A stretch of DNA of 12,828 nt from an uncultured Slackia sp. (GTDB taxonomy: Bacteria > Actinomycetota > Coriobacteriia > Coriobacteriales > Eggerthellaceae), in assembly GCA_937895975.1 (NCBI GenBank), contig CALBLG010000026.1, positions 1-12,828 on the forward strand, read 5' to 3'. The translations under genes were made by a program, and so were the position numbers. The notes under the pieces were generated by a model that was not told the DNA's origin, made no database searches, and was given only the letters and a program-made list of their open reading frames with translations. Every line of letters begins with the position of its first letter. Positions within the stretch are counted from its first letter, which is position 1. This document shows, in pieces, positions 7,213 through 12,828 of the stretch.

Positions 7213-7326
7213 ACTTAGGGCGGAAAATTCTTGCAGGTAATCCCTAGTGAATCGTGTGTATGCAAAATTTCGCAACTGGTCATTGAAATATGCAATTTAT
7301 CGAATACCAGCCAGAGATTAACGCCC

Positions 7327-7364
7327 TTGTTACTCGTGCGCACTTTAGTATGCTAAACTGCGCA
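7327..7364 (+). promoter_or_regulatory. Candidate promoter with overlapping operator dyad for the permease gene
   Basis: TTGTTA (7327-7332) and TATGCT (7349-7354), 16 nt apart, form a moderate sigma70-type promoter. Over the -10 lies a 28-bp dyad: TGCGCACTTTAG (7337-7348), TATG, CTAAACTGCGCA (7353-7364), symmetric except for one position. A dyad centred on the -10 is what a repressor site would look like. The permease ATG follows at 7399 with AAGGA at 7387-7391. Confidence 0.45.
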
Positions 7365-7398
7365 AGTTATTTGCCTCTATAGAAAGAAGGAAACTCGC

Positions 7399-8754
7399 AT
7401 GTCTTCTGAACAAGAAGCCATGAGCTTCGAGGCCGAGGGCCTGTACGTCTCCGAATCGGAGCGTCAGGGTTGGTGGTCGATCGCTCGCATTTGGATCGGC
7501 AACGGCTTCAACGTCTCTACGCTCATCACGGGCGCCGCGCTAGGCGCAGGCCTCACCCTGTTCGACAGCTTCCTGGCGTCGTTCATCGGCTTTGGCATCA
7601 TCGTCGCATACATGTGTTTCGTCGCCATGGAGTCGGCCGACGTGGGTCTGCCCACCGCGCCTCTGTCCACGGCAGCGCTCGGCAAGAAGGGCGGCCGCTA
7701 CATCGTCGGCTTCATCATGGGCGTTTCGCTTGTGGGCTGGTTCGGCGTGCAGGCGAGCGTGTGCGGCGCGTCGTTCTCGGTCGCGTTTGCGGAACTTACC
7801 GGCTTCGAGATTCCCGTGTGGATTTCGGCGGTCGTGCTCGGCGCGCTCATGCTCGTCTCGGCTATTTACGGTTTCGAGGGCGTGAAGTGGGTCAACACCG
7901 TTTCGGCCATGCTGTTGTTCGTTATCTGCGTGTATGGCCTGGGCGTGTCCATCGCGGGCACCGGCACCGATTCTATCTTCAACTACATCCCCGTTGAGGG
8001 CATGGGCCTGGCCGCGGGCATCAGCATCGCCGTGGGCCTGTTCGCTGTGGGCGGCGCCGGCGTGGGCGACTTCACCCGCTACGCGAAAGACCGCAAAGCC
8101 GCCGTGCTGTCGAGCGTCATCGGCGTGTGGCCGGTGAACATCCTGGTGCTTATGATGGGCGCCGTGCTTGCCATCGTCGTGCCCGATTCGGGCGGCGACA
8201 TTACGCTCGTGCTGTCGAGCATGGGCCTGGCGCTGGTCGCAGTGGTCGCCATCGTTGCTTCCACCTGGGCCGTGAACGTCGGCAACGCCTATTCCGCCGG
8301 TCTGGCCTTCACCGCTATGGCGGGCAAGGGCGAGGAATCGTATAAACTCACCACCACCATCGCGGGCGTCGTGGGCCTTATTGCCGCGGCCGTGGGCATC
8401 ATGGATTATTTCACCACGTTCCTCACGTTCCTTTCGGCCATGGTGCCAGCGCTTGCCGGCACGATGATCGCCGACTACTTCTTCATCCGCAAAGGGCGTC
8501 CCGAAAACTTCAAGCCGCTCGACGGCGTGTCGGTTCCAGGCGTGGTCAGCTTCGTCGTGGGCGCCGTGTTCGCCATGGTGACGGGCGGCACCTTCGTGGG
8601 AACTGGTCTGGAATTCCTCGACTTCCCGTTCTTCATTGGCCCCATCAACGGCATCGTGCTGTCCATGGTGCTGTACGTGGTTATCTACAAGGCCATGAAG
8701 TTGCCTGCTTTTGACGGTTCCATCGTGCTTTTCACGAAGAAATCGGCCGAATAA
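7399..8754 (+). CDS. NCS1-family nucleobase/hydantoin-type permease (CodB-like)
   Basis: This 451-residue integral membrane protein has about twelve hydrophobic segments, the usual size and layout of bacterial cytosine permease/NCS1 carriers. Family features include the N-terminal RIWIGNGFNVSTLITGAALG (helix 1), GDFTRYAKD (about 217-225), STWAVNVGNAYSAGLA in the middle, and IADYFFIRKGR near residue 364. These carriers import purines, pyrimidines, hydantoins, allantoin or related compounds with cations. The start at ATG 7399 has AAGGA 7 nt upstream. The gene leads the right-hand cluster, so its substrate is probably what the DUF917 and hydantoinase-type proteins act on. True cytosine uptake is less likely because no cytosine deaminase is nearby. 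An intrinsic terminator follows, so the permease may be expressed at a different level from the downstream genes. Confidence 0.85.
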   Translation: MSSEQEAMSFEAEGLYVSESERQGWWSIARIWIGNGFNVSTLITGAALGAGLTLFDSFLASFIGFGIIVAYMCFVAMESADVGLPTAPLSTAALGKKGGRYIVGFIMGVSLVGWFGVQASVCGASFSVAFAELTGFEIPVWISAVVLGALMLVSAIYGFEGVKWVNTVSAMLLFVICVYGLGVSIAGTGTDSIFNYIPVEGMGLAAGISIAVGLFAVGGAGVGDFTRYAKDRKAAVLSSVIGVWPVNILVLMMGAVLAIVVPDSGGDITLVLSSMGLALVAVVAIVASTWAVNVGNAYSAGLAFTAMAGKGEESYKLTTTIAGVVGLIAAAVGIMDYFTTFLTFLSAMVPALAGTMIADYFFIRKGRPENFKPLDGVSVPGVVSFVVGAVFAMVTGGTFVGTGLEFLDFPFFIGPINGIVLSMVLYVVIYKAMKLPAFDGSIVLFTKKSAE

Positions 8755-8779
8755 GGTAGGATTAACAACCGTGTGAACG

Positions 8780-8807
8780 AAGCCGCTCGCAAGGGCGGCT
8801 TTCTTTC
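8780..8807 (+). terminator. Intrinsic terminator after the permease gene
   Basis: A 9-bp stem (8780-8788 with 8793-8801, one G-T pair) is closed by a GCAA tetraloop (GNRA type), followed by TTTCTTTC. It starts 25 nt after the permease stop. It would at least partly separate the permease from the DUF917 genes, which lie on the same strand. Confidence 0.75.
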
Positions 8808-8911
8808 GATAGGGAGGCGTTTCGCGACGCCTCCGCCAACGAGCGGCCGTGTGCCGCGCGACGCCCGTCCGCATGACTGCGGCGCGGGCCAAACAAGAGA
8901 GGGGGACTCAC
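8808..8911 (+). other. Structured leader before the DUF917 genes
   Basis: Two further hairpins follow the terminator. One is 8 bp, GGAGGCGT (8813-8820) with ACGCCTCC (8827-8834); the other is 5 bp, GCGGC (8843-8847) with GCCGC (8853-8857). The GGAGG in the first is buried in the stem and is not near a start codon. The real ribosome site is GGGGG at 8901-8905. No clear -35/-10 pair was found here. Confidence 0.35.
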
Positions 8912-10018
8912 GTGCGAAAAATCGGAATCGAAGACATCGACGATATCGCGCTTGGCTCTTCATTGCTGGGCTCTGGCGGTGGCGGCGACCCATATATGGG
9001 TCGCTTGGAAGCCATCGCGGCCGTGAAAAAGCATGGTCCGGTCGAATTGCTGGATATAGACGAGGTGCCCGACGATTGGACCGTGGCGCCCATTTGCGGC
9101 GTGGGCGCGCCCAGCGTGTCGCTGGAAAAAGGCACGAACGGCATCGAATACCCCAAGGTGCGCGCCATGATGGAGCGCATGCTGGGCCGCAAGCTCGACG
9201 CATTCTTGCTGTCTGAGGCCGGCGGCATGAATTCCATGGTGCCCATTTCGGCGGCGGCGCAGGCCGGCCTGCCGCTGATCAATGCCGACGGCATGGGCCG
9301 CGCGTTTCCGGGCATCCAGCAAGACACGTTCACGCTGAACGGCGTGTCCACCAACCCGTTTGTCATCGCCGACGAAAAGGGCAATTGCACGGTGCTCAAC
9401 ACCATCAATAACGATTGGACCGAGGAAATCGGCCGCGAAATCACCACTGCGTGCGGCGGCCAGGTCACCACGCTGGCATCGCCCATGACCGGCGCCAAGA
9501 TGAAGACGAGCGTCGTGGTGGGCACGGTCGACTACGCGCAGAAGCTGGGCCGCATCATCCGTACGGCGACTGACGCCGACAACCCCGAGCGGTACTTCCT
9601 GCAGGAAAGCGGCGCGTACCGCTTCTTCAAGGGCAAGCTGGTCGATGTGCTGCGCGAGACGCGCGACGGCTTCAACTTCGGCAAGGTGAAGCTGGAAGGC
9701 ATCGGCGAAGACAAGGGCCGCACTGCGGTGGTCGAGTTCCAGAACGAGAACATCTACGCCGAAGTCGACGGCGCCATCGTGGCCACGGTGCCTGACCTCA
9801 TTTGCCTGGTAGACTCCGAGACGTTCGTGCCCATCACCACCGAGAACCTGAAATACGGCAAGCGTGCGCTGGTCGTGGGCCTGCCGTGCGACGCGGCATG
9901 GCGCACCCCGCGTGGCCTGGAACTTGCCGGCCCCGCATGGTTCGGCTTGAAAGACGTGGAGTATCGCCCGATTGAAGAGCGCTACGCCGAATTCAGGAAG
10001 GAGGCCGCCCATGCGTAA
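8912..10018 (+). CDS. DUF917 / S-methyl-thiohydantoin desulfurase-like protein, copy 1
   Basis: This 368-residue protein belongs to DUF917, now linked in domain databases to S-methyl thiohydantoin desulfurase-type enzymes and usually found next to hydantoinase-A-like proteins. The GTG at 8912 is chosen because AGGGGG lies 6 nt upstream and the product then starts (M)RKIGIEDIDDIALG, aligning with the next gene; a GTG at 8849 would add 21 unconserved residues. Features: glycine-rich LLGSGGGGDPYMG near residue 20, EAGGMNSMVP, NADGMGRAFPG, and a conserved C-terminal half (VLRETRDGFNFGK, DLICLVDSETF, GLPC). It overlaps its paralogue by 8 nt. It appears cytoplasmic, with no signal peptide. Metal or substrate binding is inferred from conserved motifs only; the substrate is unknown. 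Confidence 0.85.
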   Translation: MRKIGIEDIDDIALGSSLLGSGGGGDPYMGRLEAIAAVKKHGPVELLDIDEVPDDWTVAPICGVGAPSVSLEKGTNGIEYPKVRAMMERMLGRKLDAFLLSEAGGMNSMVPISAAAQAGLPLINADGMGRAFPGIQQDTFTLNGVSTNPFVIADEKGNCTVLNTINNDWTEEIGREITTACGGQVTTLASPMTGAKMKTSVVVGTVDYAQKLGRIIRTATDADNPERYFLQESGAYRFFKGKLVDVLRETRDGFNFGKVKLEGIGEDKGRTAVVEFQNENIYAEVDGAIVATVPDLICLVDSETFVPITTENLKYGKRALVVGLPCDAAWRTPRGLELAGPAWFGLKDVEYRPIEERYAEFRKEAAHA

Positions 10019-11099
10019 GATTGGCGTTTCCGATATCGAAGACATCGCGCTCGGCGCGGCGCTTCTGGGCGCGGGTGGCGGCGGCGACCCCTACATCGGC
10101 AAGCTGCTGGCCATCGGCGCGGTGAAGGAATGCGGCGAGGTGTCGCTGATCGGCGTCGACGAGCTTTCCGACGACGACATCGTGGTGCCCGTGGCAAGCG
10201 TGGGCGCGCCCAGCATCCTTACCGAGAAGGGCGTGGGCTCCAACGAGTTCACCAAGCTCATCGATATGGTGGGCGACTATTACGGCAAGAAGATCACGGC
10301 GGTCATGCCCATCGAGGCCGGCGGCGTGAACTCCATGCTGCCCATCGCGGCGGCTGCTCGTTTGGGCCTGCCGATGGTGGACGTCGACGGCATGGGCCGC
10401 GCGTTCCCCGAAATTCAAATGGTCACGTTCACCATCGGCGGCGTTTCGGCCAGCCCCATGCTGTTCATCGATGAAAAAGGCAACTTGGGTTTGATGGAGA
10501 CCATCAACAACAAGTGGGTCGAGAACATCTGCCGTGCGGGCTGCACCGCATGCGGCGGCACCGTGACCAGCGTGGAATACGTGATGACGGCCTCACAGGT
10601 GCGCGAGTTCGGCGTGCAGGGCATCGTCACGCGCAGCCAAGAGCTCGGACGCGCGATTCGCGGCATCAAGAACTGCCCCGAGGGCATGACCCCCGAGCAG
10701 TATTTCTTGGAGTACACGCATGGCTTCCGTCTGTTTAAGGGCAAAATCGCCGACGTGCTGCGTGAGACGCGCGGCGGCTTCAACTTCGGCAAGGTGGTGC
10801 TTGAGGGCATAGGCGAAGACAAGGGCGGCCATGCGGAAATCGAGTTCCAGAACGAGAATCTGTGCGCAACCGTGAACGGCGAGATTCTGGCCACGGCGCC
10901 CGACCTTATCTGCCTGGTGGACACCGAAACGTTCACGCCGGTTCCCACCGATGCGCTGAAATATGGCAAGCGCGTGCTGGCCGTGGGCCTGCCGTGCTAC
11001 CACCTGTGGCGCACGCCGGCCGGCCTCGACCTGGTTGGCCCGCGTTACTTTGGCCTGGACACCGATTACATTCCCGTTGAGAAGCGCTGCGCGCGATAG
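10011..11099 (+). CDS. DUF917 / S-methyl-thiohydantoin desulfurase-like protein, copy 2
   Basis: This 362-residue protein is a close paralogue of the preceding one, colinear along its whole length. Shared motifs include (M)RKIGVSDIEDIALG, LLGAGGGGDPYIG, IEAGGVNSMLP, DVDGMGRAFPE, VLRETRGGFNFGK, EGIGEDKG, EFQNEN and DLICLVDTETF. ATG 10011 lies inside the end of copy 1 (8-nt overlap) and has a strong AAGGAGG (9998-10004) 6 nt upstream, so tight co-translation is expected. Such coupling of paralogues suggests two subunits of one hetero-oligomer, or two enzymes acting on related substrates. The stop codon is part of the AGGAGG serving the next gene. Copy 2 carries a short extra stretch (NCPEGMTPEQ) in the middle and ends slightly earlier. 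The family is firm; the reaction is not. Confidence 0.85.
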   Translation: MRKIGVSDIEDIALGAALLGAGGGGDPYIGKLLAIGAVKECGEVSLIGVDELSDDDIVVPVASVGAPSILTEKGVGSNEFTKLIDMVGDYYGKKITAVMPIEAGGVNSMLPIAAAARLGLPMVDVDGMGRAFPEIQMVTFTIGGVSASPMLFIDEKGNLGLMETINNKWVENICRAGCTACGGTVTSVEYVMTASQVREFGVQGIVTRSQELGRAIRGIKNCPEGMTPEQYFLEYTHGFRLFKGKIADVLRETRGGFNFGKVVLEGIGEDKGGHAEIEFQNENLCATVNGEILATAPDLICLVDTETFTPVPTDALKYGKRVLAVGLPCYHLWRTPAGLDLVGPRYFGLDTDYIPVEKRCAR

Positions 11100-11107
11100 G
11101 AGGCTTC

Positions 11108-12667
11108 ATGTACAAACTTGGCATTGACGTCGGGGGCACCAACACCGACGCTGTTTTGATCGACGAGAACCTTAAGGTTGTCGCCGCCGTGAAAAATCCC
11201 ACGTCGGGCGATATCTACGAGGGCATTATGGGCGCGGTTGACGCCGTGCTGGCGCAGGCGAACATCGATCGCAAACTCATCAAGCAGGCGATGCTGGGCA
11301 CCACGCAGTGCACCAACGCCATTGTCGAGCGCAAGGGCCTGGCGCCCATCGCCATTCTTCGCATCGGCGCGCCGGCTTCCGTGGGCATTCCTCCCATGGT
11401 CGACTGGGCCGACGACATTGCGGCCGTGGCCGTTGACACCGCCATCATCGGCGGCGGCTTCGAATTCGACGGCAAACGTTTGGCCGAATTCGACGAGAAA
11501 GCCTGCCGCGAATTCTTCGAGGGCGTGAAGGGCAAGGTCGAATCGGTTGCCATCAGCTGCGTGTTCGCCGGCGTGCGCAACGACGACGAGCTGGCTGCGG
11601 CCGCCATTGCGCGCGAAGTGCTCGGCGATGATGTGCGCGTGTCCATTTCGAGCGAGATTGGCTCGATGGGCTTGGTCGAGCGCGAGAACGCGACCATCTT
11701 GAATGCCGCTTTGCATCAGGTGGCCGAGCGCTTCACCGAAGGCTTCGCGAAAAGCCTGGCCGAGCGCGGCATCACCGAGGCCGACGTGTACCTGTCGCAA
11801 AACGACGGCACGCTGATGACCATCGAACACGCGCGTCGCTACCCGATTCTTACCATCGCGTGCGGCCCCACTAACTCCATTCGCGGGGCAAGCTACCTGA
11901 GCCACATGGACAACGCCATCGTTATCGATGTGGGCGGCACCACCACCGACCTGGGCGTTTTGCAGGCCGGCTTCCCGCGCGAGAGCGGCGTGGCCGTCAC
12001 CATCGGCGGCGTGCGCACCAACTTCCGCATGCCCGACGTGATTTCCATCGGCCTGGGCGGCGGCTCCATCGTGCGTCAGCATGAAGACGGCAGCGTTACC
12101 GTGGGACCCGATTCGGTTGGCTACCAGATTACGAAAAAGGCGCTCGTGTTCGGCGGCGACACCATGACCGCCACCGACATCGCGGTGCGCTTGGGCATGG
12201 CCGAGGTGGGCGATGCCAGCAAGGTTGCGCACATCAGCGACGATCTTGCCGTCAAGGCCATGGCCGTGATGCGCGAGATGGTCGAAGAGGGCATCGACAT
12301 GATGAAGGTGTCCAACGACGACATCGACGCCATTCTGGTGGGCGGCGGCTGCATCATTCTGCCGACCGACTTGGCCGGCACGGCGAAATGCGTAAAGCCG
12401 GAGTTCTCGGGTTGCGCGAACGCCATCGGTTCGGCTATCTCGAAGGTCAGCGGCACGTATGAGGCACTTGTCGATTACGACGTCACGCCGCGCGAGCAGG
12501 CGCTCGAGCAGGCGCGCGCCGCTGCGGTCGAGGCTGCGGTCGAGGCAGGCGCCGTGCGCGAGACGGTCGAGGTCATCGATTCGGAAGATGTGCCGCTGCA
12601 GTATTACCCGGGCCATACCAATCGCGTGAAGGTGAAGGCCGCAGGCGAGCTTGGTTCCGCTGTTTAG
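11108..12667 (+). CDS. Hydantoinase/oxoprolinase family ATPase-type protein (HyuA-like, short form)
   Basis: This 519-residue protein has the hydantoinase/oxoprolinase N-terminal and A domains, an actin/hexokinase-like ATPase fold. Two phosphate-binding motifs are clear: IDVGGTNTDAV (6-16) and IDVGGTTTDLG (273-283); a third glycine turn, VGGGC, lies at 411-415. GTTQCTNAIVERKG (about 59-72) is also typical. Family members use ATP to open cyclic amides such as hydantoins or 5-oxoproline. At this length it is the short form usually beside DUF917 proteins, without the C-terminal extension of the large HyuA subunit. No HyuB partner, dihydropyrimidinase-type hydantoinase or carbamoylase follows in the window. 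AGGAGG (11098-11103) overlaps the upstream stop and lies 4 nt before ATG, showing coupling. Inferred role: ATP-dependent ring activation or opening together with the DUF917 pair. Confidence 0.85.
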   Translation: MYKLGIDVGGTNTDAVLIDENLKVVAAVKNPTSGDIYEGIMGAVDAVLAQANIDRKLIKQAMLGTTQCTNAIVERKGLAPIAILRIGAPASVGIPPMVDWADDIAAVAVDTAIIGGGFEFDGKRLAEFDEKACREFFEGVKGKVESVAISCVFAGVRNDDELAAAAIAREVLGDDVRVSISSEIGSMGLVERENATILNAALHQVAERFTEGFAKSLAERGITEADVYLSQNDGTLMTIEHARRYPILTIACGPTNSIRGASYLSHMDNAIVIDVGGTTTDLGVLQAGFPRESGVAVTIGGVRTNFRMPDVISIGLGGGSIVRQHEDGSVTVGPDSVGYQITKKALVFGGDTMTATDIAVRLGMAEVGDASKVAHISDDLAVKAMAVMREMVEEGIDMMKVSNDDIDAILVGGGCIILPTDLAGTAKCVKPEFSGCANAIGSAISKVSGTYEALVDYDVTPREQALEQARAAAVEAAVEAGAVRETVEVIDSEDVPLQYYPGHTNRVKVKAAGELGSAV

Positions 12668-12712
12668 CAAACGGCGGAAGCGGTCGACGCTGCGTGCGGG
12701 CCGGACGCATCA

Positions 12713-12746
12713 GCCCAGCTAAGCTGGGCGCGCCCGCTCGGGCGCG
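12713..12746 (+). terminator. Tandem hairpins after the hydantoinase gene, candidate terminator
   Basis: Two GC-rich hairpins are joined end to end: GCCCAGC/GCTGGGC (12713-12719 with 12723-12729) and CGCGCCC/GGGCGCG (12729-12735 with 12740-12746). They share one base. Only AAAGTTTGGG follows, so there is no proper U-tract; GC-rich genomes often end transcripts on such structures. Confidence 0.45.
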
Positions 12747-12756
12747 AAAGTTTGGG

Positions 12757-12803
12757 ATTGAATATGCCGTTAAACATATTCAATATGCGCAGCGCTGCGC
12801 ATA
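12757..12803. repeat. Paired palindromes downstream of the hydantoinase operon
   Basis: A perfect 10-bp inverted repeat, ATTGAATATG (12757-12766) and CATATTCAAT (12775-12784), encloses 8 nt. It runs directly into a perfect 20-bp palindrome with no spacer, TATGCGCAGC/GCTGCGCATA (12784-12803). No gene is seen from 12668 to the window end. The pair could be operators for a gene beyond the edge, a terminator, or part of a repeat family. Confidence 0.7.
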
Positions 12804-12828
12804 CCGAAGTACGCTTGGCTGCGTGGCG

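Noticed and set aside
8782..8847. Antiterminator pairing of GCCGCTC (8782-8788) with GAGCGGC (8841-8847)
   Set aside because: The 7-bp complementarity is real, but the second segment is transcribed after the terminator, so it cannot rescue it in the usual way.
8849..8911. Upstream GTG start for DUF917 copy 1
   Set aside because: It lies in a hairpin, lacks a ribosome site, and adds residues not found in the paralogue; GTG 8912 fits better.
8773..9216. A + strand frame beginning in the permease terminator
   Set aside because: Its start lies beside the terminator hairpin and it overlaps the DUF917 gene in another frame, giving an Arg/Gly-rich product.
11066..12670. Long minus-strand open frames, such as those opposite the hydantoinase gene, the permease (7540-8892) and the ECF genes (3957-4805)
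   Set aside because: They mirror strongly supported + strand genes in GC-rich DNA and give His/Arg/Ala-rich products with no recognisable domain and no good ribosome sites.
1..12828. CRISPR arrays, tRNA or rRNA genes, transposase genes
   Set aside because: No regularly spaced direct repeats, cloverleaf sequences or transposase motifs were recognised.

Overview
The window looks like chromosome from a fairly GC-rich anaerobic actinobacterium, most likely a Coriobacteriia / Eggerthellaceae member. I infer this from the gene families and their style: a Listeria-Bacteroides-repeat surface protein, DUF4430 proteins, a fused ECF ATPase, and paired DUF917 proteins beside a short hydantoinase-A protein. 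No rRNA or other marker is present to prove it. All convincing protein genes are on the + strand.

Region 1 (1-3279) holds two surface proteins. The first is cut off by the left edge; it has a B-repeat, a DUF4430 (transcobalamin C-terminal-like) domain, a PQQ-type beta-propeller, a low-complexity stalk and a C-terminal membrane anchor. The second has an N-terminal membrane anchor, a Ser/Ala/Asp/Glu stalk and a C-terminal DUF4430 domain. Region 2 (3280-3617) is not an ordinary spacer. It holds a 36-residue amphipathic peptide gene with a near-perfect Shine-Dalgarno, and minus-strand promoter-like and terminator-like signals that could make an antisense RNA. This resembles a type I toxin-antitoxin layout, but nothing has been tested.

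Region 3 (3618-7012) is a complete ECF importer packed as T, fused A-A, and S subunits. Its S subunit and the duplicated ATPase best fit the CbrT/CbrU/CbrV (cobalamin) type. With the two DUF4430 proteins upstream, the left half reads as a corrinoid capture-and-import locus. A perfect 21-bp inverted repeat sits inside the first codons of the S-subunit gene.

Region 4 (7013-7398) is a 386-bp intergenic stretch with a large imperfect inverted repeat, a smaller hairpin, and an operator-like dyad over a plausible promoter. Region 5 (7399-12667) is an NCS1/CodB-family permease, a clear intrinsic terminator and structured leader, then two overlapping DUF917 paralogues and a hydantoinase/oxoprolinase-type ATPase. 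It reads as uptake and processing of a hydantoin-like or other ring compound of unknown identity. The right end (12668-12828) has no gene but is dense in inverted repeats.
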